DNA of 7,350 nt, taken from positions 1 to 7,350 of the forward strand of contig JBFHSP010000147.1 in NCBI GenBank assembly GCA_041591085.1, written 5' to 3'. The position numbers were made by a program, and so were the translations under genes. The notes beneath the pieces are model-generated. The model was not told where the DNA came from. It made no database searches and saw only the letters and a list, made by a program, of their open reading frames with translations. The stretch is from Pleionea sp041591085 (lineage in GTDB: Bacteria > Pseudomonadota > Gammaproteobacteria > Enterobacterales > Kangiellaceae). Shown piece after piece: positions 1-6,330 of this stretch (the stretch's first letter is position 1; every line of letters begins with the position of its first letter).

Positions 1-1634
1 AAACAACGTACCGCGTCTGTTGGAGACTCAACGACAGGCTCTCCCATTACATTAAAACTGGTATTGAGTACAATAGGTACACCACTTCTTTGTCCAAGTT
101 CAGAAATCAATCGATGATAAAGAGGGTTTGTTTCGCTATGTACTGTTTGAACTCTTGCACTACCGTCAACATGAGTCACTGCGGGAATAACTGATTTTTT
201 ATCTTCTAAAACATTACATACTTTCAACATAAATGGAGCATATACATCTATATCGAAAAAATCTCTGGTTTTTTCAGCAATGATTGAAGGAGCAAAAGGC
301 CTATAAGGTTCTCGATATTTTACCTCTGCGTTTATTTTAGCTTTCATATCGCCATAAACTGGATTAGCTAAAATAGAGCGAGCACCTAATGCACGAGGAC
401 CAATTTCCATTTTGCCTTGAAACCAGCCTACTATTTTGCCATCAGCTAAAAGCTTAGCAGTTTCGGAACAAATATCACTTGATTTTCGATAGTTAAGCTT
501 AAACTTCTTTAAATCATTTTCTATTTGCTCATCGTTATAGCTAGTGCCGACGAATGGATCGTTGTGAACATATTTTCTAGGTTGATTTAAAATGATATTT
601 TGCACATAAAATGCGGCACCCAATGCTGTCCCATTGTCTCCAGCTGCTGGCATTATATATACATCTTTAAATGGAGTTCGACGTAAAATTTCTCCATTCA
701 TTACGCTGTTTAGTGAAACGCCACCTGCAATCACTAAAAAATCACATTGGGTTTTTGTATGCAATCGATTACAAAGCTCAACCACTACATCTTCCAGTAC
801 TTTTTGAAACGATGCAGCGACATTATGATGATGATCTAAAAATTGAGCTGTTTTTGAGTACTCTCTAGGTTGTCCAAATGTTTCATAAAATTTTTGGCCA
901 CAACGTTTTGCACCAGCGTCATCATAATTAAAATAGCTTAAATCAATTTCTATTCTATTATCTTCAGTTAACGTTACTATTCTTCTGACTTTTTCATAAA
1001 AGGGTTCAGGATCGCCAAACGGTGCGAGCCCCATTGTTTTCCCTTCATCATAATTTGGCCTAAATCCACAGAACTCAGTAACGGCTTCATAAAAAGAGCC
1101 CAACGAATTAGGAAAAAATGATTCAGAATATTTATCAATTGATCTATCAGTGCCTTTTCCAATAAGAGCAGTTGACCACTCACCTGAGCCATCTAGTGAA
1201 AGTAACGCGGCTGTTTCATACGGTGAAATTAAGAAAGAACCAACTGCATGTGCTAAATGGTGTTCAACGTGATGGACTGAGGGCTTTTTATCACTAAATT
1301 TTGATTTAAACCAAGACTGAAATTCTTTCGCTCGATAATAAGGACGCAGAAACTCTTGCTGAAAAAAACCTTTTGCTCTTGCGCCTAGTTTCAATCCATA
1401 GAAGAATTTCTTTGCTAAATGTTTAGAGAAATCAGCTGAAATCGCTATATGGTCAATATCACTGTATTCAATGTCTGCAATTTTAAGGCAGCGATCAATC
1501 GCATTAACAGGAAATTCCCCAGTATGCTTTTTTCTAGACAACCTTTCTTCTTCAACAGCACAAACCAACATTCCATCTCTAACAATACAGGCAGTAGAGT
1601 CATGAAAATGAAAGTTTAACCCCAAAATAATCAT
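1..1634 (-). CDS. NodU/CmcH/TobZ-family O-carbamoyltransferase, partial (C-terminus off left edge)
   Basis: Transfers a carbamoyl group from carbamoyl phosphate, through carbamoyl-adenylate, to a hydroxyl of a sugar or secondary metabolite; acts in the cytoplasm. I translated the minus strand from ATG at 1634 and it stays open to base 1, giving about 544 residues. The start fits the family (MIILGLNFHFHDSTAC) and has AGGAA at 1644-1648, 9 nt upstream. Motifs in order: EEERLSRKKH near residues 29-38; HHVEHHLAHA at 121-130, the likely metal-binding histidines of the Kae1-like domain; DGSGE at 148-152; GGVSLNSVMN; PAAGDNGTALGAA from 329, containing the expected metal-ligand Asp333; then the C-terminal domain with GPRALG at 412-417 and NTSFN at 524-528. 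Family members usually run to about 570-620 residues, so only a short tail is missing. The acceptor cannot be told from this window; relatives modify Nod factors, cephamycin, tobramycin and surface glycans. It may be co-transcribed with the peptidase gene upstream, but a functional link is unproven. Confidence 0.93.
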   Translation of the reverse strand, partial: MIILGLNFHFHDSTACIVRDGMLVCAVEEERLSRKKHTGEFPVNAIDRCLKIADIEYSDIDHIAISADFSKHLAKKFFYGLKLGARAKGFFQQEFLRPYYRAKEFQSWFKSKFSDKKPSVHHVEHHLAHAVGSFLISPYETAALLSLDGSGEWSTALIGKGTDRSIDKYSESFFPNSLGSFYEAVTEFCGFRPNYDEGKTMGLAPFGDPEPFYEKVRRIVTLTEDNRIEIDLSYFNYDDAGAKRCGQKFYETFGQPREYSKTAQFLDHHHNVAASFQKVLEDVVVELCNRLHTKTQCDFLVIAGGVSLNSVMNGEILRRTPFKDVYIMPAAGDNGTALGAAFYVQNIILNQPRKYVHNDPFVGTSYNDEQIENDLKKFKLNYRKSSDICSETAKLLADGKIVGWFQGKMEIGPRALGARSILANPVYGDMKAKINAEVKYREPYRPFAPSIIAEKTRDFFDIDVYAPFMLKVCNVLEDKKSVIPAVTHVDGSARVQTVHSETNPLYHRLISELGQRSGVPIVLNTSFNVMGEPVVESPTDAVRC

Positions 1635-1718
1635 AAATTTTTATTCCTATAACAACGCCGACCTAAGCGCTCTGCACTTTTACTTTTATTTATTGCTTAA
1701 TTTATTCAAATTATCTTT
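1635..1718 (-). other. 84-bp gap between peptidase stop and carbamoyltransferase start
   Basis: Very AT-rich spacer between two same-strand genes. It holds the carbamoyltransferase ribosome binding site (AGGAA, 1644-1648). I see no stem followed by a T-run, so no intrinsic terminator isolates the two genes. I could not pick out a convincing promoter either, although low-complexity AT content makes weak ones hard to exclude. Confidence 0.5.
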
Positions 1719-3110
1719 TTATAAAGCAGACATTTCACAGCTTCTTAAAGAATCAAACTGCGCTTTATCGCTAGAAGAAGCATACTTTTTAAATTGATTT
1801 TCAATAACTGACATTCGTTTGAATCGTTCTATTTTTTTGTGTTGAACAATGATTCTTTCGACCTCAAAAGCTTCTTTCTTAGTTTTAATTAACGCTTCTA
1901 TTGTCTTTTCTAATTCAATGAAATCTTCTAATAACAAAATCCTCTCAATTTGGAACATATCATTTAAATCAATTTGATTTAGTTTACTTTGGAGAGATCC
2001 TATTTTAAATTCTAGTTCTTCAATCTGTTTCTTTAACTCAATCAGAATCATCTTTTGGCTATAGATACTCTTATTGATACTATCTTTATCCAATCTAATA
2101 TTTAACTTGTCCGCTATCGCTTTAGCTAGCTGCCAATACTCAGAAGATGTTTCCATGCCACTATAATTCACATTCCACCTCAAATACCAAGGTTGCCATT
2201 CTTCCAAAAACACTTCACTACTCGAACGAGATAAATCGATACTTTGCGCGTGTTTTAAAGTATAAAGATGAGCCTCGTAAAAGCTAACTGATGAATCATT
2301 ATTAATATCTGGGTCAGTCAATAACGAAGTACCGTTTCTGTGACTGCCTAACAACGCAGCGAAAAAATAGCTAGAGTAATCTCTAAAATCACTGATATCG
2401 GTATCTAAGGAACATCCCTCCGCTTCACGAAAGGCACTTTCTGCATAAAAAGCGCAATTTTGTGAACCATCTTTGTTAGCTTGCAATTGTTTTATTAACT
2501 CTTGGAAAGCTCCTGAAAAGCATTGAGTGAAAATAAATCGACGTGCTTTATGTTTTGAATGTTTCTGAACCAATACTGATAGCTCATCAATGGTGAGCTT
2601 GCCATCTCCCCAAAGTTTTAAGTAATTGTTCTGTTCGTTGTCATAGTCGCGTCCGCCGTGGCCATTATAGATAAATAATAGACTTTGTTCGGATTGAGCA
2701 AAGGAACTTGATAATTTCTCTAGTAAAATATCCTTATAAGTACTTCCGCTGAGGGTAGTAAAACGATTATGCCTTGATATTGGAGATAACAATCCATGGA
2801 TATTATTTACTCGTTGTTTAACATACTCTTGGATACTCAAGTCAGATTTGTTTGCAGCATAGATGATGTCATCCTGCTTAGCATTACCTGAACCGAAAAA
2901 AACCGATAGCGAATCTACATGAGCGTTAGTTCTAAGCGAAGACATAAGCCAATTTACATTTTCTTCAATTTGACTTTGTGAGTTATCGAGAACATTACCT
3001 CCTCCAACTACAATCACTTGACTGGTTTGAATTGGAGGCTTGCTCGAATAATCAAGCTCACTTGTCCATAAATTGCCTGAGATAAGGAGAGCTAATATAA
3101 GCGCTTTCAT
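1719..3110 (-). CDS. Exported caspase-like (clan CD) cysteine peptidase with C-terminal coiled coil
   Basis: Predicted 463-residue protein with a caspase-type cysteine peptidase fold, probably active outside the cytoplasm. Numbered from ATG 3110, residues 1-17 (MKALILALLISGNLWTS) form a Sec-type signal sequence. The catalytic His is His151 in IYNGHGG, after a hydrophobic strand (SLLFIYN). The catalytic Cys is Cys197 in FTQCFSGAF, after strand RRFIF. This spacing and both motifs are typical of clan CD (C14/C13-like) peptidases. Residues 268-279 read DINNDSSVSFYE, matching an EF-hand-type Ca-binding loop (D, N, D, S, E at positions 1, 3, 5, 9, 12), a feature I recall from other bacterial caspase-like proteins. 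From about residue 340 to 445 the chain is Glu/Lys/Leu/Ile-rich and heptad-like, probably a long coiled coil for oligomerisation or partner binding. The start at 3110 overlaps the upstream stop (ATGA), implying translational coupling; an ATG at 3200 would bury the signal sequence. Substrate is unknown. Confidence 0.82.
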   Translation of the reverse strand: MKALILALLISGNLWTSELDYSSKPPIQTSQVIVVGGGNVLDNSQSQIEENVNWLMSSLRTNAHVDSLSVFFGSGNAKQDDIIYAANKSDLSIQEYVKQRVNNIHGLLSPISRHNRFTTLSGSTYKDILLEKLSSSFAQSEQSLLFIYNGHGGRDYDNEQNNYLKLWGDGKLTIDELSVLVQKHSKHKARRFIFTQCFSGAFQELIKQLQANKDGSQNCAFYAESAFREAEGCSLDTDISDFRDYSSYFFAALLGSHRNGTSLLTDPDINNDSSVSFYEAHLYTLKHAQSIDLSRSSSEVFLEEWQPWYLRWNVNYSGMETSSEYWQLAKAIADKLNIRLDKDSINKSIYSQKMILIELKKQIEELEFKIGSLQSKLNQIDLNDMFQIERILLLEDFIELEKTIEALIKTKKEAFEVERIIVQHKKIERFKRMSVIENQFKKYASSSDKAQFDSLRSCEMSAL

Positions 3111-3520
3111 TTTGAGCCCAACATACTTTTTTGCAGCACCACAGCTACTTGCACGGTTAAACAGCACAACACTAGGATCAAAGGAAACTGCAATATCCAT
3201 AATAGAAGACTAAGCATTAAAGGAAGCCAAAAAATGCTTAGTTTAATAAGTTTATGAAACGGCTTTGAAATTTGATAAATAATCGCTTGAATAACCGTTA
3301 ATAGCACAATTACGCCATATACATGCACCGCATCGTCCAGTAATAATATGACTAACCGCCTTCGAGAAAGCTCATCGTAAAGCTTTACTAGATGCTGATC
3401 TCCATAAAAACTATCAATAATTATAGCTACAAGAAAAACTATCATAGGCAAGCTGAGCAGCAGCAAGACGCTGAGCAAAAAGTGAACAGATAGTTTTGGT
3501 CGATTTATCAAGGGACGCAT
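3107..3520 (-). CDS. Small multi-spanning inner-membrane protein of unknown function
   Basis: I do not recognise this 137-residue protein. It is strongly hydrophobic, with segments at about residues 13-35, 64-83, 94-112 and 113-130, so three or four membrane helices. Between the first and second lies a charged stretch (about 36-58) with KLYDELSRRR, which would be a loop. There are two adjacent cysteines near residue 119 within the last helix. It is the first gene of a two-gene unit: its TGA shares bases with the ATG of the caspase-like peptidase (ATGA, 4-bp overlap), so the two are probably made together, and a membrane-partner or anchor role for the peptidase is an inference. An in-frame TAG at 3554-3556 limits the start; ATG 3520 is the first Met available, with only AGG touching it and no spaced ribosome binding site. 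Confidence 0.72.
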   Translation of the reverse strand: MRPLINRPKLSVHFLLSVLLLLSLPMIVFLVAIIIDSFYGDQHLVKLYDELSRRRLVILLLDDAVHVYGVIVLLTVIQAIIYQISKPFHKLIKLSIFWLPLMLSLLLWILQFPLILVLCCLTVQVAVVLQKSMLGSK

Positions 3521-3532
3521 CCTAGCGAGATC

Positions 3533-3562
3533 ATTATAAGAATAACTATAAAACTAGTACAA
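3533..3562 (-). promoter_or_regulatory. Candidate sigma70 promoter for the membrane protein-peptidase unit
   Basis: On the minus strand, a perfect -10 TATAAT (3533-3538) is preceded by an 18-nt spacer and a weak -35 TTGTAC (3557-3562). Transcription would begin around 3525-3527, only about 5-7 nt before ATG 3520, predicting a nearly leaderless mRNA. That agrees with the absence of a spaced Shine-Dalgarno there, but the region is AT-rich and chance matches are common. Confidence 0.4.
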
Positions 3563-3631
3563 AGTTACAGATGTAGTTCAAATATCTCAAGTTGTTTTAT
3601 TATTTTGATGTAATTTAATCACTATTAACGC

Positions 3632-3660
3632 TTGCACAATGTTGTACCTGCCAATATCTT
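3632..3660 (+). promoter_or_regulatory. Candidate promoter for the three-gene envelope operon
   Basis: TTGCAC (3632-3637), a 17-nt spacer and TATCTT (3655-3660) make a weak sigma70-like match. A start near 3667 would give a leader of about 110-120 nt that includes the inverted repeat at 3731-3760. The match to consensus is poor at the -35 element, so this is only the best candidate by spacing. Confidence 0.25.
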
Positions 3661-3730
3661 ATAAAGCGAAGGCTAGCTCTAACTATACAAAGCAGCCAGT
3701 TAACATTGGTAATATGGACATCATCTTCCG

Positions 3731-3760
3731 TTTAGTAGCCATAACAGTTAAGCTACCAAA
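3731..3760 (+). repeat. Inverted repeat in the leader of the envelope operon
   Basis: TTTAGTAGC (3731-3739) faces GCTACCAAA (3752-3760): 9-base arms with one mismatch around a 12-base loop. It lies about 20-30 bases before the start codon. It has no T-run after it, so it is not a normal terminator. It could be an operator or an mRNA hairpin. Confidence 0.4.
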
Positions 3761-3780
3761 TCGAATTTCAATATTTATTA

Positions 3781-4704
3781 ATGGAAATAATGTTAAAAAT
3801 CAAAATGTTATCTCATGATAGGTTAACTGCATTAATCTTGGTGTTTTATATAACAAGCGTTTTCTCTGCGCCTGACGATCAATATGAATTCAAAGTAGCA
3901 GCACAGAATGAGCCTCAAGCCATTGAGTTAGCTAAGGCTCAGCTTTCGAGCATACTTTCTTCAAAGGTCCAGCAAGAGATTTTTACTCAGTCGCACCGTG
4001 CAGACAATCGGGTACTCCAAGAAACAAGAAGCAAAGTTCATTCACAAAGTATGGAGCTTTATCTCCCATCGCCTGCTCATATTGAAGAAGTAAAGGGTAA
4101 TAAAATTGCTGGAACAATGTATCAGGTTACGTTTGCTCGACATCAAATAATAAACAGTCTAGTTAGCGAAAGAGACATGATGGCAGCTCATTTGCTATCA
4201 ACGCTTGAATCGTTTCAATCCAAGCCATTTTCATGTGCCTTATGGGAAAGTAATGAAATAGATAAGTTAAAAAGGCTCAAAATGATTGAGCAGATTTTAA
4301 AGGTGGAGTTTAATCAAAGCACCCATAATAAAGTTTTTAATTTGTTAATTGACTGTACTAAGAGCCGAAGTGCTAAAATTAAGTTGACTCAGAATTTTCA
4401 CCTTGTTGACCAAGCCTATTTAGAATTATTAAACCGATGGCAGGTCAAAAGGACCACAAGTTCGAATCATCAAATTAGCTTAGATGTGACTCAAGAAAAT
4501 TTTACTCGATTCAATCAGCACGCTGTTAAGTTTTTAGGGGTTATCTCTATATTTGAAAATAATCAACAACTGATGGTTAAACATTTTGAGCAAGTAGGTT
4601 ATTCACCATTAAGCGTCGACAAAGCTAGGACAATGGCAGAAAAGAAGACAGCCAATTATTTAATTAATGAATTTAAAACTTTAATGGCTCCGAATTATGA
4701 ATAA
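3781..4704 (+). CDS. Exported protein with LPP20/FlgP-like N-terminal region
   Basis: Exported protein of up to 307 residues. A signal peptide is visible: basic start, hydrophobic core LTALILVFYITSV, likely cleavage near residues 29-30 (VFS before APDD). After it, residues 36-130 follow the layout I know from LPP20/FlgP-type domains: a helix rich in Ala/Leu (EPQAIELAKAQLSSILSSKV), a polar Ser/Gln-rich strand region, then a strand ending TMYQVTFARHQI. There is no lipobox cysteine, unlike classic LPP20 members. The remainder (130-307) is mostly helical and unrecognised, with Cys152 and Cys192 as the only cysteines. Three ATGs lie close together; ATG 3790 has GGA (3784-3786) upstream and may be the true start, while ATG 3781 has no ribosome binding site. 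The gene overlaps the following lipoprotein gene by 8 bp. Assignment to LPP20 is by pattern only. Confidence 0.6.
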   Translation: MEIMLKIKMLSHDRLTALILVFYITSVFSAPDDQYEFKVAAQNEPQAIELAKAQLSSILSSKVQQEIFTQSHRADNRVLQETRSKVHSQSMELYLPSPAHIEEVKGNKIAGTMYQVTFARHQIINSLVSERDMMAAHLLSTLESFQSKPFSCALWESNEIDKLKRLKMIEQILKVEFNQSTHNKVFNLLIDCTKSRSAKIKLTQNFHLVDQAYLELLNRWQVKRTTSSNHQISLDVTQENFTRFNQHAVKFLGVISIFENNQQLMVKHFEQVGYSPLSVDKARTMAEKKTANYLINEFKTLMAPNYE

Positions 4705-5671
4705 GATCTTTGGGATTTTTGCGCTTACATTTTTGCTCATTTCTTGTGCGAGTAAAAAAACTATTCCTCTTAATTTACTGCCTGAGCTGCCACTTCTCAG
4801 TGCGCCAACAATGGAAACTAAGCAAAATCCAATGTTAAGAAACCGATATGTTTCTGTTTCGAATCAACCTAGCGAGTCAATGCATCATTTAGAAGAGCTA
4901 AGTCAAATAACGGCTAAAGAGTTGGCAAAACTGCTGGCATCGAGAGGCTTAACGGTTTTGGATAGAAATATATCCTCATATCTGATTGATGAAATTGAGT
5001 TATCCGAAGAAAGTTCAAGAACTATTTACAACGGCCCAGAAGATGCTAATTTTGCGTTGTTAAATAAAGTGATTTCTATGAATGCTACTCCAGCATCTCC
5101 AACCTCTTTTTCTAAACTATTGAATTTTGGCGATGATTCATGCATTTATTCCATTAATATTTCTATTCAAGTTCAACTTGTTCAGCTCCCTTCAATGAAA
5201 GAAGTCCAATCTTATAAATTTAATATTGCTAACGATTTTTCAGTTATAAAGAATAATGGACGCTGCTCGCCTTCACAAACAGAATTAAATTCTGCTGCAG
5301 CCTTAGCCATAGCCGAACATATTAGTGATAGTAACTCTTTGATTGATCTTAAAAACAGAATCGCTTTTTATGGCGAAATAAAAAGCAAAAAGGATAATGG
5401 CCAACAAGTTTTTTTCAAAACAACTCTAGGATTAAAAGCCGGCGCCAAACCAAATCAACCCGTTAAAGTATTTAGATTAAACGCAACAACGGGTGATCTG
5501 GAGGTTATCTCTGTTGGCAAAATAATTTCCTCCAAATACATCACGGAAAATTCCTCTTACATCGTATTGAATAGCTCGTCTATCAATCAAATGATCAGAC
5601 AAGGTGATTTAGTAAAAATTGAAGAAAAGGAATGCAATTTACTCTGCCAAGCCGAATCATTTATTAAGTAA
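4697..5671 (+). CDS. Lipoprotein with CsgG/FlgT-like features
   Basis: Predicted 324-residue lipoprotein. The signal peptide ends in lipobox LISC with Cys17 as the lipidated residue; Ala at +2 predicts outer-membrane sorting. Residues 65-105 (a helix with ITAKELAKLLASRG, then TVLDR and a helix with LIDEIEL) resemble the N-terminal part of CsgG/FlgO-like proteins. Residues 147-185 look like paired beta strands. Residues 222-310 resemble the SH3-like C-terminal domain of FlgT/CsgG relatives: FYGEIKS, LKAGAKPNQPVKVFRL, DLEVISVGKI, and a closing MIRQGDLVKIEE. Cysteines 149/190 and 313/317 (the latter CNLLC) may form periplasmic disulfides. Relatives build outer-membrane secretion pores or flagellar basal-body rings; no flagellar or curli gene is present here, so the role is open. 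The start overlaps the previous gene by 8 bp and lacks a strong ribosome binding site, suggesting coupled translation. Confidence 0.68.
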   Translation: MNKIFGIFALTFLLISCASKKTIPLNLLPELPLLSAPTMETKQNPMLRNRYVSVSNQPSESMHHLEELSQITAKELAKLLASRGLTVLDRNISSYLIDEIELSEESSRTIYNGPEDANFALLNKVISMNATPASPTSFSKLLNFGDDSCIYSINISIQVQLVQLPSMKEVQSYKFNIANDFSVIKNNGRCSPSQTELNSAAALAIAEHISDSNSLIDLKNRIAFYGEIKSKKDNGQQVFFKTTLGLKAGAKPNQPVKVFRLNATTGDLEVISVGKIISSKYITENSSYIVLNSSSINQMIRQGDLVKIEEKECNLLCQAESFIK

Positions 5672-5674
5672 GGA
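5670..5674 (+). promoter_or_regulatory. Ribosome binding site of the beta-barrel gene
   Basis: AAGGA lies 5 nt before ATG 5680 and overlaps the TAA of the lipoprotein gene. It is the only strong Shine-Dalgarno in the operon, so the barrel may be translated independently and more strongly than the two genes before it. Confidence 0.6.
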
Positions 5675-5679
5675 ATACT

Positions 5680-6225
5680 ATGAAACCTTTATTGATTTTT
5701 ATAACTTTTTTTATTTGCAACTCAAGTTATGCTCGTTCTTTATTTAACGACACTCATAACTTTTCTTTCTCTTTCGGAAATACGCGGCTAAACTCAGATC
5801 AAAGTTCATACGATAGAACTGGCACCCTAGTTGGTTACAGCTATCATTATTTTATTAAAAAATCGGCGAGCCTTGGCATTAGTTATTTAAAAGGAAACTC
5901 GGATGATTGTTATTTATTTTGTTTAGTAGGGACAAATAACAATCGTCATCGATTTACAGATAAGCAAATTAGTTATAAACACCATTTTAAGATTTCAAAG
6001 AGAAATAGTTTTTACATTCAAGGAGGATTGGATAGCCCAAAAAGCATTGAATATAATCCGGCAAATGAAACCTCAAGTACAGATCAATCTTTAGGCTTTC
6101 ACTACGGCTTAGGTTGGCACTTCAAATCCGATAAAGGCTTAACTTTTGGAGCCAATATCATCAAACTCGAATTTGATAAAATCGATATAGAATCTAGCGT
6201 TTTCACCATCGGTTTAGCTTTTTAG
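5680..6225 (+). CDS. Small outer-membrane beta-barrel protein
   Basis: Predicted 181-residue exported beta-barrel. The signal peptide is MKPLLIFITFFICNSSYA with cleavage expected after Ala18 (S-Y-A). The mature part alternates aromatic/hydrophobic and polar residues in strands such as HNFSFSFGN, TLVGYSYHYF, ASLGISYL, QISYKHHF, SFYIQGGL, GFHYGLGWHF and LTFGANIIKLEF. It ends VFTIGLAF with a C-terminal Phe, the usual signal for insertion by the BAM complex. The length and strand number fit an eight-stranded OmpA/OmpX-sized barrel. A CYLFC motif (Cys77, Cys81) lies in a probable extracellular loop and could form a small disulfide loop. It is the last gene of the operon, 8 bp after the lipoprotein stop, with a clear AAGGA (5670-5674) 5 nt before ATG. 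Function beyond a structural or adhesive barrel is not visible. Confidence 0.75.
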   Translation: MKPLLIFITFFICNSSYARSLFNDTHNFSFSFGNTRLNSDQSSYDRTGTLVGYSYHYFIKKSASLGISYLKGNSDDCYLFCLVGTNNNRHRFTDKQISYKHHFKISKRNSFYIQGGLDSPKSIEYNPANETSSTDQSLGFHYGLGWHFKSDKGLTFGANIIKLEFDKIDIESSVFTIGLAF

Positions 6226-6242
6226 TTTTACCAAGAAGCTAA
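6214..6242. repeat. Hairpin-forming inverted repeat over the barrel stop codon
   Basis: TTAGCTT (6214-6220) pairs perfectly with AAGCTAA (6236-6242), and the stem can extend inward to 6223/6233 with one G-T wobble, leaving a 9-base loop. It spans the stop codon at 6223-6225. No T-run follows on either strand, so it could protect the 3' end or be a poor terminator. Confidence 0.4.
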
Positions 6243-6270
6243 CAAATCACACTCCTTGATAAACTCACTC

Positions 6271-6311
6271 GAAGCTACTTTTGTCCATCTCCAATGAAAC
6301 CAAATAGCTTC
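6271..6311. repeat. Second inverted repeat (GAAGCTA/TAGCTTC) between convergent genes
   Basis: GAAGCTA (6271-6277) faces TAGCTTC (6305-6311), extendable by TTT/AAA past a one-base bulge. GAAGCTA also occurs at 6235-6241, 36 bp before the left arm, and TAGCTT at 6215-6220. It sits between two convergent genes, where a bidirectional terminator would be expected, but the T-run of a standard intrinsic terminator is missing. Confidence 0.4.
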
Positions 6312-6330
6312 AAGCATTACCCAGTCCTAA

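Larger units (their letters stand above)
3521..3780. other. Divergent intergenic regulatory region, 260 bp
   Basis: Separates the minus-strand peptidase unit from the plus-strand lipoprotein operon, so both units could be controlled from here. It contains candidate promoters in each direction, GTACAA (3557-3562) and TTGTAC (3642-3647) as widely spaced inverted copies, CAGTTAA direct copies at 3697-3703 and 3745-3751, and a stem-capable inverted repeat at 3731-3760. I see no convincing small gene or structured RNA family in it. Confidence 0.5.

Noticed and set aside
671..868. Small plus-strand frame inside the carbamoyltransferase
   Set aside because: Lies entirely within strongly conserved motifs of the minus-strand gene (GGVSLN, PAAGDNG region); a shadow frame with no ribosome binding site.
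977..1192. Minus-strand 71-residue frame inside the carbamoyltransferase
   Set aside because: Out of frame with the real gene, which carries the DGSGE motif there.
1719..3110. Caspase-like gene as a classical cytoplasmic abortive-infection effector
   Set aside because: The Sec-type signal sequence and envelope-protein neighbours argue against a cytoplasmic suicide protease, despite the nearby Wadjet-like gene.
3111..3200. N-terminal extension of the caspase-like peptidase to ATG 3200
   Set aside because: It overlaps the membrane-protein gene by about 94 bp in another frame and puts 30 unremarkable residues before a clear signal sequence; the ATGA overlap at 3110 is far more natural.
4697..5671. 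Naming the lipoprotein as true CsgG or FlgT
   Set aside because: Only partial pattern similarity is visible and no curli or flagellar genes accompany it.
6214..6311. Standard intrinsic terminators or a CRISPR array
   Set aside because: Stems lack a following T-run on either strand, and the repeated units are only 6-7 bases with no regular repeat-spacer pattern.
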